A stretch of DNA of 64,000 bases from Lutjanus erythropterus (lineage: Eukaryota > Chordata > Actinopteri > Lutjaniformes > Lutjanidae): contig CM034607.1 in NCBI GenBank assembly GCA_020091685.1, positions 16,359,221-16,423,220 on the forward strand. The letters are read 5' to 3'. Positions 32,166-45,574 of the stretch are shown here, one piece after another. Each line of letters starts with the position of its first letter. Position 1 is the stretch's first letter. Below the pieces are notes generated by a model. The model was not told where the DNA came from. It worked only from the letters and a program-made list of their open reading frames with translations, and made no database searches. Position numbers and translations under genes: made by a program.

Positions 32166-34109
32166 TCAGTCTGTAAAAAAAAAAAAACTGTAAGGGAAAA
32201 TGGCATGTCATGCAATCCAAACAATCAAATTTTTGGCTGAAGCACGTAAGTTTAAGTTTCAAAATGCTATTTTTCCAATCCCTTTTAAAACTTATCCGCG
32301 TGCCCCGACGCAGGTTTCTGTTTGATGACGTTGTTAGGCCTACACATAAACCACCATGGTTGAGAGAAGGAAGGTGAGAGCATCAATGCCCTATGTCATG
32401 GTTTTTTGCTAACAGCTGAGTGGGAGTTTGCCTTTGAAACCCTGGAAAATAAAGGCAGATGGAGTCGCTCTATAACATAATCTGGCTACAGAGTCCTGTT
32501 ACACCTTTAAAACAACGGCGTGAATATTTTAGTGTACGAAGACAAAGGTTATATGAATCTGCACTGTCTGCATATTACGAGATGAGACTCCAGAACTTTT
32601 GCATCTAAACACATATGGCAGGAAACTGTTAATGGACTTCAGGGCGATGCTGATCCATTCCTGCTGAGACAATTAAAAAGCCATTAGATGATAAATACTT
32701 CACATACTCTAGAGTAATTCATACATGTACTCATATGACTGCTTAGACTCATCTATGAACTCAAGTCTAGACGCACTCTTCCATGTCCACACAGGCCCTT
32801 AAGCGATTTCTGTTCATTCTGAGGGTCATGTATTATTGCTGCGGTGCGTGGGCAAAGCGCAGAGCAGTCCTCTCTATACTGTTGCTTCAGGATGTCAGAG
32901 GACACTGAATGTAGCTCTCATCATTGACGCTGCTTGATCGCCATCTAGCAGCGACCGTGGCGAACTGCAGACTGAACTCAAGTTCACGGTGACAGACCTT
33001 ACTCCAGCCTCAGCCATCGCATAGTGGAAACCTTCAGTACATCTAAGGCGTGTGTAGAGGGGTAAGGTTTTGAGAAGTTCAGGGTTTTTAAAGATCAGAC
33101 AGTGTGATGCACAAGAGAACATCTGGGGGCAGGTGGGAGTAGAGAGCTGCAGAGTCTGTCATCTTAAAAAATATCTAGAAGGAGACCATAGTGAGCAGAA
33201 AATAAAAAAATATTGTTCTGGTCCTGTGGGAAATTTTGTCAAATATTTTGGCATTCAATCCTCAAGTTCTACTTTCAATCACAGAGATACATGTGCAACT
33301 GTACACTACAATAAAATATGTTTTAATTATTTCATGTCTAAGCTGCATTTTTTTACCCATCCATTTTTTATACTTTATTCCAGATCCTCTATTTATTTTT
33401 AAAAATAGTTGTTAAAGTAGCATTTCTTTAGATAAAACGCCAACTTGTTCCTTTGATCATCCGGTAATTATTTAGTCCATCAGCTGGACCTCCAGTCCGT
33501 TACATCAGCTACTTCTCAAGGCTGTTTTGTGATCATTTCTGTGTGTGGTTAAGTCGCATGAAATGACCAAAGTTAGACACAGACCCCGAGGGGCTCCAAA
33601 AGTCCCTGGCTGACTACAAGTCCAGTGGTTTTGGTAATATATGCAAATTTGCTGGGGAATTTGCACTGAACAGTGTACTTACGACAGTGATAACGACGGT
33701 GTATTTCAATATTTCAATATACAGTTGAGGACAAAACGATAAGCCCCCCTATGAAATTTAAAGTTTTTTGAAAAATTCCCCAAGCGCTTTATTAATAGAG
33801 CAAGGAATTTTCAACATAGCATTTCTAAACATACTAGTTTTCTTTAGAAAGCATAAATTATTTCTATTTACAATAGAATAGAATTTACTATTTACTATTT
33901 ACAATAACAGAATTATTTCAGAAAAAACAAAAATAACCAGGGTCAATATTATTAACCCCCTTAAGAACTGACCTTGAGCCAAAGCACAAACCACTGCTGT
34001 GCAATGATGTGCTTTAACTTTGTAATGTTAAAAGCTTGTAAAATCAAGTTAAAATTGAGGGTTATCTTCCAGTTTACACAGGGTTTGAGCCGTCACTTGA
34101 AAAAGCATC

Positions 34110-34479
34110 ATGACAGAAACAAAAGAAATCGGTTTAGACTTGAGAAAAAGAAATGTTGATGCTCACAAAGCAGGAGAAGGATCTACAAAGTTATCACAGC
34201 GTTTCCAAGTGTCAAGAACTGGAGTGAGAAGAATCATCAAGAAATTCAAAGAGAGCCACACAGTACAGAACAAGCCTGGCAGAGTTAGGAAGACAAAGAT
34301 TTCAAAGACTCTGGAAAGAAAACCGGTGTGAGATGTGTCGAAAGACCCCAGAACAACTGCCAAGACACTAGTGAATGACTTAGCCAAGTCGGGAACTGTA
34401 GTCTCAAAGAAGACAGTCACTAGAGCTCTGAGCAGGAATGGACTGCGAGGTTGCAGACCAAGATAAACTCCACTTCTGC
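34110..34479 (+). pseudogene. Tc1-like transposase, N-terminal remnant with two in-frame stops
   Basis: The frame from ATG 34110 includes GLDLRKRNVDAHKAGEGS, LSQRFQVSRTGVRRIIKKF and PRTTAKTLVNDLAKSGT, the bipartite helix-turn-helix DNA-binding domain of Tc1 transposases. A TGA at 34329 and a TAA at 34464 break it, and the DDE catalytic domain is missing after 34479, where other repeat sequence begins. Confidence 0.85.
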
Positions 34480-34600
34480 ACCCTGGCGACTTGTCCAGGG
34501 TGCACCCCGCCTCTCGCCCAGTGTCAGCTGGGATAGGCTCCAGCCCCCTCGCAACCCTTAGGGAATAAGCAGTTACAGAAAATGAATGAATGAATGAATT
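34480..34600 (+). mobile_element. 3' tail of an RTE/Rex3-like retroelement inside the Tc1 element
   Basis: CCCTGGCGACTTGTCCAGGG leads into CAGCTGGGATAGGCTCCAGC and ends in (GAAT)n at 34583-34599. This tail with a short tetramer run is typical of severely 5'-truncated retroelement copies in fish. Confidence 0.7.
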
Positions 34601-37103
34601 GACTAGTAGCATCAGGGGGCTAATAATTTTGTTTCTGTGTGCAAAGTAAGATAATGTAAGCATCCAAAATAAAAACATGTTTGGTTCTGTTTAACAGTGC
34701 TTGGGAAATACTTAATTAATAAGTATATGCTCTTATTATTAATAATATTAATAAGTAATTTTCATAGGGGGGCTAATAATTTTGTCCTCATCTGTGCTCC
34801 TTCAGTACATATCTAGTTCAGCCTCACAACATGGTGGCATGATGCTGTCTGCTGGAGTCAGACTGTCTGTCAGGTTATATACAGATTCCACCAGGAGGTT
34901 CAGGAAACAAGCTTCCTACGCCTAAATGTGAATTAGGTGTTAAACCAGTGGGAGTGCGTCAAAGAGACCCAAAGTCAAAGTCTGTAATTATAATAGCAAT
35001 GAGTTCTTGTGATCAGGAAGGACACAGGTTGTTTTGTAAAGCCACAGACTAAAAGGGGAGAGCAGTCGGGGGTAGGTAAGGTGTTTCAGGGGACAACTGG
35101 GCTGTCCTCACAATACAACTAAAGGTACATTTATAGAGGTATGTTTATTAATGTATAAGGCTGACTCTCAGCAGAGACACTCAAATTAAGAATATACAAA
35201 GAATCATGATAAAATAAGAGTGAAATTGAAATATTTTATCTTATTTTATTCATGAATAGTGCTATTACTGCAACTAGTGTCCTCACTGTGCCGTACTGTT
35301 GACCCCGTGTCAGCCTATATATGACTAATGAAACTAAAATTAACTGAACCATATCAAATGTGGGTCTTAGATTATTAGGCATTTTTTTGTGACTCTGCCT
35401 GTAGGCTGATCAATGAAACTAATTTCAGAAACAATTGTCATGCAGTGGAGAAAGTGTCACAAAAAGCCAGTGTAGGAGTTCTGGTTTCACTAAGACATGA
35501 GGGTGGCACTTGTGTTTGTCTGCTGCCGGAGATGTTGCAAATGAGTGAGCGGGAGTGGTTTATGGTAATGTTGGAAATTTAGAATTTTAGCATCAATAAG
35601 GTGAAGTACATTGATTTGTCAGGTCTTTACAGGAATTCTACATTAGCCAAAAAAGGCATTCCCATCTGGTTGTTACTGTTTTTTTTTACTATAAATGATT
35701 TCTCAGCTGAATTCCTCGAAAACATGCAATATCATATCATATAATGTCTTGATATATACTGATGATTTTATCGATAATACCAAACCCCCATTTTCTATTT
35801 GATAATTTTTGTGTGTATTATTTGAAAGGGTTATTTCACAGAGATTTAATGAAATGTTGTGCGTTAGCTTAGTATCACAGTTTTATTGTACATACCATGA
35901 CACATACAGAGCTAAACTAAATCATAAAAATGTATGTAAAGTCAATCAGTTAAGATTCTCTCCTGCTGTATTTTGACAGATGAAATGGAAGCAAACACTG
36001 GAATATTTATTCAGGATGAATTTATATTGAACAGGTGAGGACAAAAAAGAAATGCACATTCTCCTCAATACTGGTTATGATCAATGTCATAGTGCAACTA
36101 ATGCAACTAGAAAAATGAACTGGATTTCCCTGAATTTGTGTAGCACTGATAATGAAAGAACAAAAACAGGATCTGACAAATTTAGACACTAGATTGTTTC
36201 CTTCTCACGGTGGAATTTAAGAAAGGATTGTCTTTGGGGTGACTGACGGTTATAAGGAAAGACAAGCGGACGTTTGATGGATCCATCTCTTTCCTTTGGG
36301 CAGCCTGTAGGATATAGGCAGTATATAAAGCAAATGTAAGCAAATATAGATGTATAGTTAAGATTTATGCATATTCACACACACAATCCCTAGTTTAGGA
36401 TTTGGAGAGTTTAAACCATAAAAAATCGATTGTCAACAGTTTCATCTCTTCTTTTCTTAGTCATAAGAATTTCAGTGGAAGCATGAGAAACTCGCTGACT
36501 GCTACAAATATGCTGCATAATGTTGCAAGAACGTTCTTAGCATTAACCCTCTCTGCCAAACTGAACAAGATTATAGGTCAACGACATTATGAGTTATAAT
36601 GTTCTAATGTTGCAGCAGCAGCCCAACCAGGACAGTCGACATGACAAACCATGACAACCTTAACTAACGCTGTCATGGTTTAACTCATATAAGTTATGAT
36701 GTCAGTCATGCTGGTGATGGGAGTGTCCCTAATTGCAAGTGCCTGACTCAGCAGGGAGACCGTTGGGTTTGTGCCCTTTGACCACGGAACCAAGTTTTTC
36801 CACCGCAGAAGCGGAGAAACTGCGAGGGAGGAAATTAAGCAAGCTTCTACAATTCAACAAGTGTCTTGGGTGAAGATCTCCTCATTGCCACGGCAGCGAG
36901 AGTGACACTCTCACTGCTTATCCAGCGACCTGGATAGTGTGTGGAAATATAACAATGGAGCCATCTCACTTTTCTCATCTCTGTTGAGAGTTCATAAAAA
37001 CAAAAAAGCTGAGAAAACTCAAGGCAACTTGCTTCAATAGATTTTTTGCATTTTGGGCCCGACTCAAACTTTTAAGTTTTAAAAAAGTCTTACCGATTGT
37101 TTG

Positions 37104-37274
37104 TTTTGTTGAGATGATTTACTTTTCCTCTTTAGATAAACTTGAATCTTTGAGTTTTAAAGAACTCAAAAAATGTGCATTTCAAAAACCCCATTGACGT
37201 GAATGTGAATAAAAATAATAAAACTCAAAGATTTAAGTTTATCTAAAGAAGAAAAGTAAATTATCTCAACAAAA
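37104..37274. repeat. Fold-back element
   Basis: Left arm TTTTGTTGAGATGATTTACT through GATAAACTTGAATCTTTGAG; right arm the imperfect inverse ending TTATCTCAACAAAA. Arms of about 65 bp around a spacer of about 40 bp. Confidence 0.75.
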
Positions 37275-37544
37275 GGTTATAGGTCAGCAAAACCTTTAGA
37301 TAAACTTTAGGGTCTGAGTTTGTTTTCAAACTCAAAAATGTAGTTAAACCAGATGCCTTGAAATTACTGTTTTCCCAACTTTTTATTAACAGTGTTGCAC
37401 GTGTGCAGTACCAGTCAGGCATGATATTTTCAGATGTAGCGACAACATCAATCAATATTTTCTCACGTGACTTCCGACCACACTTCGTAGCTTTTCAATA
37501 CATCTGACCATTGACGGTCATAAGTAGGGAAGTGCTCCACAGGA

Positions 37545-37890
37545 AATATGTCTTTGTCAACCCTGAAACGTAAAACTGAGAATGAAAACCATCAGTTTAA
37601 CACTGCCTGGACAGACAAGTACTTCCTTATTTTGCCGCCATCGATGAATATAATATTTGGAGGCACCTCACTGGAGGCACTCCGGACAGATTTTTGAAAG
37701 GGGATCACAGCAGAAGGCTGCGACAGTGGCAATTGGAGCTGCGTTACCCTGCTGTGGTGATGCACAGACCGAGAGAGAGCAACAGCAGTTTCCCTTCAGG
37801 TATCCTGGAAAGTAATGGCAAAGAAGAAAAGGCCATTCACAGACTTCGAAACTGTTAAAGAATTCATGGTGGCCATTGTGGATCAGGTGA
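37545..37890 (+). pseudogene. hAT-superfamily transposase relic (BED/KKPFTD type)
   Basis: A plus frame with KRKTENENHQFNTAWTDKYF resembles the N-terminal BED-finger leader of hAT-like transposases related to ZBED/GTF2IRD2 proteins. After a frameshift, AKKKRPFTDFETVKEFM matches the conserved AKKKKPFTDGE block about 60 residues later in that family. Only these islands remain. Confidence 0.55.
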
Positions 37891-38116
37891 GGTGAAGCAA
37901 AAACAAGGTTTGATATTGGCTGCTGACAATGTCTGTCCCATCTAAATGTCTTGGTTTTGAAATCTGGCCCGGTTGATTTTTGTAATTGAATAGCCCTGTT
38001 GTAGATCATCACTGTAGGCCTTACTGTAGCTGCTACAGAGTTCAAAATACTGTATGTAGGGTGTTGGTTGTCCATTATTTCTTTAGATGCAGACTCTGTT
38101 TTCTGTGTTTATATCT

Positions 38117-38182
38117 AGGGCAGCATGGTGGCTCTTCACAGCGAGATGGTTTGACCCCAGCTGAGTCAGGACCTTTCTGTGT
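38117..38182 (+). repeat. Fragment of a GGC-GGCACGGTGG-type fish retroelement
   Basis: GGCAGCATGGTGGCTCTTCA, then GAGTCAGGACCTTTCTGTGT, matches a known abundant fish sequence, here with an internal deletion. It may be from the same family as the tail at 34480-34600. Confidence 0.5.
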
Positions 38183-39604
38183 GGAGCAGAAAGAAAGTTC
38201 TAGGGAACTACTTTCTTTCTATGGCAAAAGAAATGAAACTGCTCACGACAAGGTTTGTGGATTATTTTGAGTAAACAAGTCATGGTTCCTGGAAAGAGAC
38301 ATTGCTGTTGAGCTTGTCTAATGTTTTTTTTTTTTTCGAGTGGTTATAGTTCGATTATGTTGGAGAGAAGGCAGACATTTCTACAGCTGATATCTCCAAA
38401 ACTCTTCAGCTCACACCAAAACAATGTAGATGGATAAATATCATTGAAGGCTAGAGTAAAAATATGTATTTTGACTTTGAGATGAATTGTCGCTTTAAAG
38501 TCATGGTAGTGTGGGATAATGTCCAGTGAGCAGGTCAAAAAAAAACACCTGACAGGGTCTGGAATCTCCCAGAGGGGGTTTATTTCACAATAATGTCCTT
38601 CTCACTGTTCATTACCCTGCTTATTACACAGCTACTTACTCTAAAAAATAATAATAATAATAATTTGACACAAAATATTAATTTTGAAATTGTTTTATTG
38701 CTCCTCTGTCAGAGTCTATGATCAGAACTGTGTCCATCGCAACAATAGATTAAGTTAAGAAACAACAGACCTTAGAGTGCTGTAACTGACCAATCAGAAT
38801 CCAGCATTTAAGAAGGCCATATGCTCAATAATTGCACAGCACAGGGACAGTTCCTACACTCACAACTGCTTCCCTGATGTCGTTAGATTTTGTTTGTTGG
38901 ATGATAATATTCAGCTGAAATGAAGACCATTTCAACTGACTCAATTTTCAACTGACTCAAACAGGAAGTGTTAAGTTTGTACATAACTTTGTACAAGGCT
39001 TTGTACTTAATTATTGTAGTAACAGCCCACATTTCCTATTATGCCTGACATGAGTGGTTTGTTAAGTTTGCTATTTTATGTCCAAATTGTCAGTGTTGCT
39101 CTTTGTGAGAGTTTTCACCATGTTTTGTGCAGATCATGGTGTTTTATGTTGGTAGCCTAATTAAGTCATTTTTGTGCCGGTTTATAGTTTTAACCATTAG
39201 TGAGATGGCTGTTACATTTCTTGACATCCAATATATTTTATTGGTATGTTTTAAGTCCTGACCCAAAGTTTGGAAAATGTTCCTTTAGACGATATTTTGT
39301 GTTAGATACTAAGGGATGAAAACGAACCAGATGTGGGAAGTGTGTGTGGTGTGTAACATTGTAGCTCTAATGCCAACAACATAAGATTTATAACACCCTT
39401 CTTATGTCCATGCAACCAACAAATCACTGTACATCATCTATATATGGCAAAACAGTTTCACCTGAAGGTCCATTTAGTGGTTGCTCTGGAGCTTTTGATT
39501 ATCACATGATCTTATTTAGCAGAAGGAGTTGCAGAGTTGTAACAGAAGATGCTCATTTTTTCCATTTTTTCCAGAGCACTTTAAGGATTTGTCAACCATG
39601 CTGC

Positions 39605-39903
39605 CTTTAATGACCATTGTGTAGAATTTAGTGGCATCTAGAAAACACGTCGTCTTACCCTCCCCTTCCAAACATGTAGGAGAACCTACAGTGGCTATGA
39701 AACTCCACTTGTTTGTCCACTCTGGGCTACTGTTGAAACATGGTAGCCAGGAGGAGGACCTGCTCTGTCTGTAAACTAAGGTAACAAAAACACAATGATT
39801 CTTATTTTCAGGATATTATGCACTAATGAAAACATACTTCTGAATATTATATTCCATATTCTGCCAATAAACCCCTGTAAATATTACACACTGAACCTTT
39901 AAA
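39605..39903. repeat. TIR element of a dispersed teleost family
   Basis: Begins CTTTAATGACCATTGTGTAG and ends CACACTGAACCTTTAAAAG, with GTAGAATTTAGTGGCATCTAG and ACACAATGATTCTTATTTTC inside. A short relative is at 18190-18250. Confidence 0.6.
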
Positions 39904-40312
39904 AGTTGAGTTCCAAAAGTTTATTCATGACTGATAAAGTCATGAAGACATTAAAGTGAGATTGTTTCATGGACTGCTTTGTGAACTTTGAGACTCATCT
40001 GCTGCATAACTGTATTTAAACATACAATACCCTTTAACGCATGATTTTATTAAGTGTTATTGTTATTATATTAATTATATGTTACTTTTTTTGTTTAACT
40101 CATTAATTCATAAAAATATCAAATGACAGATATTTTCAGTTTGGACAAAATGTTTCAAACACATTTCTTTGTGGTTTTTTAAAGTAACACACTCTGGGAA
40201 AAAACATGCCGCAAAATCATAATATGCATTCACTTCAAGCTGCTTAGGGTTAAGCCCCTTTGAAAATGCAAAGTAGCAAAACAGAGAAATTGCAAACTTT
40301 ACACTCACACAT

Positions 40313-40340
40313 GCACACACACACACACACACACACACAG
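40313..40340. repeat. (CA)n microsatellite
   Basis: About 14 CA units, uninterrupted. Confidence 0.93.
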
Positions 40341-42949
40341 TTACAAGTTACAATAGACTACAAAGTTTTAGAAGTGTTCATTCTTTTTCTTATAAGAAAG
40401 AATAAATGTTGCATTTTAAGGGTGCATTGCATTAATTTGAGTTTGTCTGTGGTTCATGAAGTGTCCTGTGGACTTTGTGGTGAACTATAAATTATTATTG
40501 TCACGAACACAAAAAAGAAGAAATGAGAGTCAGAGCTGCTGCTTCCAGCTCACCAGACTTTCTTCCCAGCAAGACAACTGAGCACAATATTCACGCATAA
40601 ATTAAATTCATGAATGCACCTCAATAAATTAAGGGTTCAGAGCTAGAATGGATGAATTAGTCAAAACCTCATGTCCACAAAGCAAACTGAAAGTGTGTCT
40701 TGAGGAGGAGAATGTCCACAGTCGTCACTTCCCATTAACTTCAGAAGCCACGCTGCAACCACTCAGTTATTCCAAAGTCTCAAATTGTCCACTGAAAGTA
40801 CCAAAATACTCCCCGATCAAAAAGTGGACACAAACCCAGTCTTACAACATCTACCACCGAGCAAATCTAGCATCATCTAGTATGCAGGCTGCTGCTTTTT
40901 TTAATTTTTGACCCAGTTTGGGAGTTCTCCAGTTTGATTCCCCATGAGTAATACCAACAGACAGAGGGAAAGTTATATATCAAAAAATAGCAGCAGGGGG
41001 GATTTATAAAGAACTAAATATTCTGATTTGACAGCATCTCATCAGGCATGTGGAGTAAAGCACTAATAAATATATTTGTTGCAGTGCTGAGTTGAATGGA
41101 AGCTGCAACAAACTATTTGAAGGGGGAATGTGAAGAAAGTTGTGAAAAGTAATGTTTAAATTTAAATAAACATTTAATTCTCTCTAAGCTGAGTAATGTA
41201 GGTGCCTAATCGACATAAAACACGTGTGAACCACAAAGGCCATATCCTGGTCATGTTTTGAGTGTCATATCACAGCCAAGTTTCACAGAATGATTATGCA
41301 CTGCACAATATCCTGGATATCAATCTGTCGTTTTATCAAGGAAGTTGAAGGCTGTAAGTCAAAACCATCATTTTTGCATGGCTACTCAGATTCCCAGTCT
41401 TAATGTTATTGCATAATAACACTGGGAATTCAAAAGTCAAAATACAAAGATCAATGGAAACACTCCCTACTGTCCTCTTAGCACAGCATCCAGCATGTCC
41501 GGTGTGCTCTCAGATAAGCTGATTGGTGCTCAGAGCATGTCAAAACAGCTTCAATCCTGGAACTGTGGACTCTGTTTTCCTTCACAGTGCAGCCAAACAC
41601 TAGCCTAAGAAAGATAGCGTAAACCTACAAAAACCTAAAATGAAGAGTTACTTGTTTTTCTGATATCAATGCACCTACAGGCTCATCTGTGGAGAAACCC
41701 TAATAGTTGGATCTGTATCTGACTTACTGTCAAGTTTTGCAACTTCAAACTAAACCTATGCTTCTGCCCCAGTGAAATAACCGAACATGCCAGATGCTTT
41801 GTTACCCAGAACTATCTGGGAAATCATCCTTAGAAACTGTTTGTAAAAGCACAGGCACTGTAAAATAACAACTAGGTCAATGGACCATTAAAACATCTGC
41901 CGATCACATCTAACACAGGCTAACTTCAGCCAATCAGATCAAACTCTCTAAGAGTGAAAACATCTTTTTCATTGAGAAAAGCCTTCAGTGCCATTCTTTG
42001 CTCTTATTTCTATGAAGAAATACCCTCCAGAACTGATGATATTGCACTATCTATGCTAACCTCTTCAGGAAGCACAACTGTTTCTTCAAGACGAGTTGCT
42101 TCCACAGACGTTTCTTGCTATTGTCACACCTAAAATCATGCCTGTAGCTGTGAGTTGTCACTCCTAGGATGGATTTTCATGTGATCTAACGAATCCAGCT
42201 GTCTAGCAATGTAACAAGTGAATGGAGCTGCTACACAAATAAAAACAGTTGACCACCACAAATATCTCACAGCCTGACAAGAAAGAGGTCAGTAAATGCA
42301 CATATATTGTTCTTGCATTAATTTCCATGTACAAGGAACCCAAACTATCGTGAACTGAGTCACTTCTGGAGGACACAACAGACAAAATTGAAAATAAATG
42401 GGAGGGAAAACATATTTGAGGACTTAGATCTATTATCCCAGCAGTTAGGAGGCACTGAAAAGAAGATATCTTATTTTTGTAGCCACCTGCAGTGGCATCT
42501 TATGTCATCTCATAGATGGACAAATAGGTCTTAACCTTTGACCCTTGCAAGAATTATTTTGCTTACTGTATTTGGAAGTTCTACCTTCACAGAGAGAGAG
42601 ACATCTTGTTCAACTCAGGAGTCTGTACGTCGGTCTATATTGTGCAATGTATATTTAATCTTCGATCCATCAGTGTTTGTGTTTCTGTGGAAAAGCACAA
42701 CGTCATCATCCGTTAGAGGGGTATCTGACTAAACATCCAGTAACTAAGACGTAGAACGCTTTAATGAGAGGAAGCACTGATGTGGGTGGATTATCAGTGG
42801 GTTTAGACTTGTGGCTTGTGGTGCTCAAATTAGTCCTGGGCTGAGAGTATGAGAAAATATTCAAAGTCTCATAGTGGTCTTAATTTGAGCTCATTTATGT
42901 CAAGGTGGACACTGGCTAAACAAGTTCTTACTTTGAACTTTCCCTTTCC

Positions 42950-44610
42950 TGTTGGTGATATACATGATTTTCAGACCTAACACAGCTTCTCCAGAGCCAC
43001 TGGTAGCTGAGCTGCAAACGGACACCATCACCTTTGCTCCAGCACAAACGGACACCGCCTGTGCCCCGGTGCCTGATCCCACCACTGCTCCCTGTCCCGC
43101 TGCTGAAGCCGCAGGATCTGCAGTCCCTCCGGAGCCGCTCACTGCCCTGCTTCTGATGCCTCTCCGGTCACCGCTCCTGATGACTCCTGGATTCGTCTCA
43201 GGACTAAGCCTAAAGCCTTAGTCGGCTCCACTCCATCCCACCATGAGCCCTGGTCCCTGATGGGTGCCAGCAGCAGGAGAGGGTGATGCTCTTCCTCACT
43301 GAAACATCCAGGTGGAGAACAAATTTGACACTCAGCATCTCATTGCCCCCTTTTTTCTCTGATGACTCTGATAATGGGTGATTCCAGAACTAGAAATATG
43401 CCGTCCTCTATTCAGAGAGTAATAGTCCATGTGGGAACAAATACCACAAAGACACACCTGACTCCAGTCCGCTTGCAGGGCTCACAGTGTGGGCTACCAT
43501 TTCTGTCTGTAACATTAAGAGTATTGACTTAATTGCTCTCGCCACTGGAATTGAAAACCTCCCCAGCAAGGACAACTTATCCACCCGTGATGAACTGGTC
43601 TTTCACCACAATGATGGGCTTCATAGTCTCTTAACCACGCTTGGTCCTCTCAAAACTCAATCTGTCTCCTTTATTCACTCTGCTCCTTGGTTCACCCTCG
43701 GACTCTGCCGGCATAAAACTCAAGGTTGCCAGTTGGAATGCCTTTATAGGAAAACTGTGCTTGTTGTTCGCATGGACATGTACAAGAATCACATACTGCA
43801 CTACAAGGACGCTCTCTCCACAGCTAAATCAATCTATTACAACAATTTAATCCGGTCAAGTGAAGGGAATATAAGAGCTTTATTTTTCACAGTCAACAAT
43901 ATGCTACAGCCACCAGATCCTCTCGCACCCCAGATGTATTCACTTGGACAATTAAACTCATTTATGACCTTTAATACCAAAATTGAAATTATCCACCAGT
44001 AGCTATTTCCTTGAATCTCACTACATACACCTCATCTTACTTGTCCTGCCATGCACCCCTTTTATCTTTCCTCTCTAGCCTTAAACTCTCAGCTGATTTT
44101 TAAAAAAAAAAAAAAGAAAAAAGAAATTGATGTTGGAAGAACTCAAGGGAAACATCTTTTTCATTTTGTGGTGTAGAAAATTACAGACTATTAATATTTT
44201 GAAATCTCTAAAACAGTTTTTTTTTTTTTTTTTTAGCATCAAATCACTGATAATAACTAGAAAAAAGGTCTAAGAAACCATTTGGTTCCCCATCAGGCTG
44301 AAAAATTCCAAGTGAACTATCCAAATGAATGACAAGTACCCTGACCAGAGAGTATACCAGGCAGGAGGAACACACAAGATGATCTTATTTCTGACTACAA
44401 TAATTAGTCATTGTTGTCATGTTCATTTATATTATCAAGTCGGTTTTATTTCCGATATTGTTTTCCATTAATGCTGACAGTATATCCCTGTTTTGTTTAT
44501 TTTATGTCTTTTTCATGTGAAGCATGTTGTGCGTGTAATTTCTTTGTTGTAAAGCCCTTTGAGCTGCATTCCTTGCATAAAAAGTGCGACAAATAAATTC
44601 AATATCATTA
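42950..44610 (+). mobile_element. Decayed CR1/L2-like LINE retrotransposon (ORF1 and ORF2 fragments)
   Basis: In order: a Pro/Ala-rich segment and HHEPWSLMGASSRRGR (ORF1 leader), SIQRVIVHVGTNTTKT (the HVGTND block of ORF1 esterase domains), then at 43487-44002 an intact 171-codon frame with FIHSAPWFTLGLCRHKTQG and KDALSTAKSIYYNNLIRSSE, the linker between endonuclease and reverse transcriptase. The RT itself is lost. The 3' end carries CCCTTTGAGCTGCATTCC and AAATAAA, as in these LINE tails. It lies about 1.9 kb upstream of il6 in the same orientation. Confidence 0.75.
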
Positions 44611-45574
44611 ATACTATTTTAGCCTGTAGGATCAGGGTCAGTAACTTCTAAAAGCGACACTTCATTCTTTCATCTGTTCATGAACGAGTCAAACTCACAC
44701 ATAGAAGATCTAGTTTCATGACTAATGTTGGAACAGGAATATGACACACAACTACAGTGTGAGGAAACAAGAAGAAAACCACTGATTGCGTGAGCTAATT
44801 AAACTGAATTGAATGTTATTGGACCACAAAGGGGGCACTTAAAAATGGTCAATTGTTGCACCAGATGAAAAGTTCAGCGAACAATTTGTCCACGGGGGAC
44901 CGTGACTGTCAGTGTAAAATTTCATGTTAATCTGTTGGACTGACTGACCAACAAACTGCCCCTACAGGCTCGCTGTCAGTGTGACTGAAAAAAATCCAGT
45001 TTTGGAAATATCTTCTCTTGTTGAGGGACTGTGGAAAACAAAGTTTAGGGGTATCTGACAAAATATCCAGTAAGTGAGACGTAGGACTTTTTAATGAGAG
45101 GAAGCACTGATATGGGGGGGGGGTATCAGTGGGAACTGTGCCCTGTGGTGTCCCAGCATTTACTTTGTGAAAGATGTAATGCAATCTGTCTAAGAAAACA
45201 TAACAGAAGCACCAAATCTAGAATCCCAGTTCTGAAAACAATCTCATATTATAATAAACTCAGATGGTATTAACAGCTCAGGTGAAACAGACTAATTGGG
45301 AAGCAGACGACCATCAATGTGTTCTGGAATAAAATTGGTGTTTTATTAGTTTTTAGCTTGAGGTTGAGGCAGAGGCATTGTCACAACTATGTTAAACTTA
45401 TTGTATTATTTGACATTAATAGGGATTACAAGATGATTTATGAAATATGAAATATTAGCAGTTAAAATAAAATGTGAAATGTGAAACAGCAATATTTGGT
45501 GGTACACTTTGACAGAATGTTTTACATCACACAAGTGTTGCTAATATTGGGAAAGACTTAGTTAAACACTAGGT

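Larger units (their letters stand above)
33722..34794 (+). mobile_element. Tc1-like DNA transposon, defective, interrupted by a retroelement tail
   Basis: Left end CAGTTGAGGACAAAACGATA and right end the inverse of CAGATGAGGACAAAATTATT; the TIR continues through TAGCCCCCCTATGAAA. The left flank is TA; the right flank is TG, probably a mutated TA. It carries the N-terminal third of a transposase. Confidence 0.85.

Noticed and set aside
34163-34678. 171-codon minus-strand frame
   Set aside because: It runs antisense across the Tc1 remnant and the retroelement tail.
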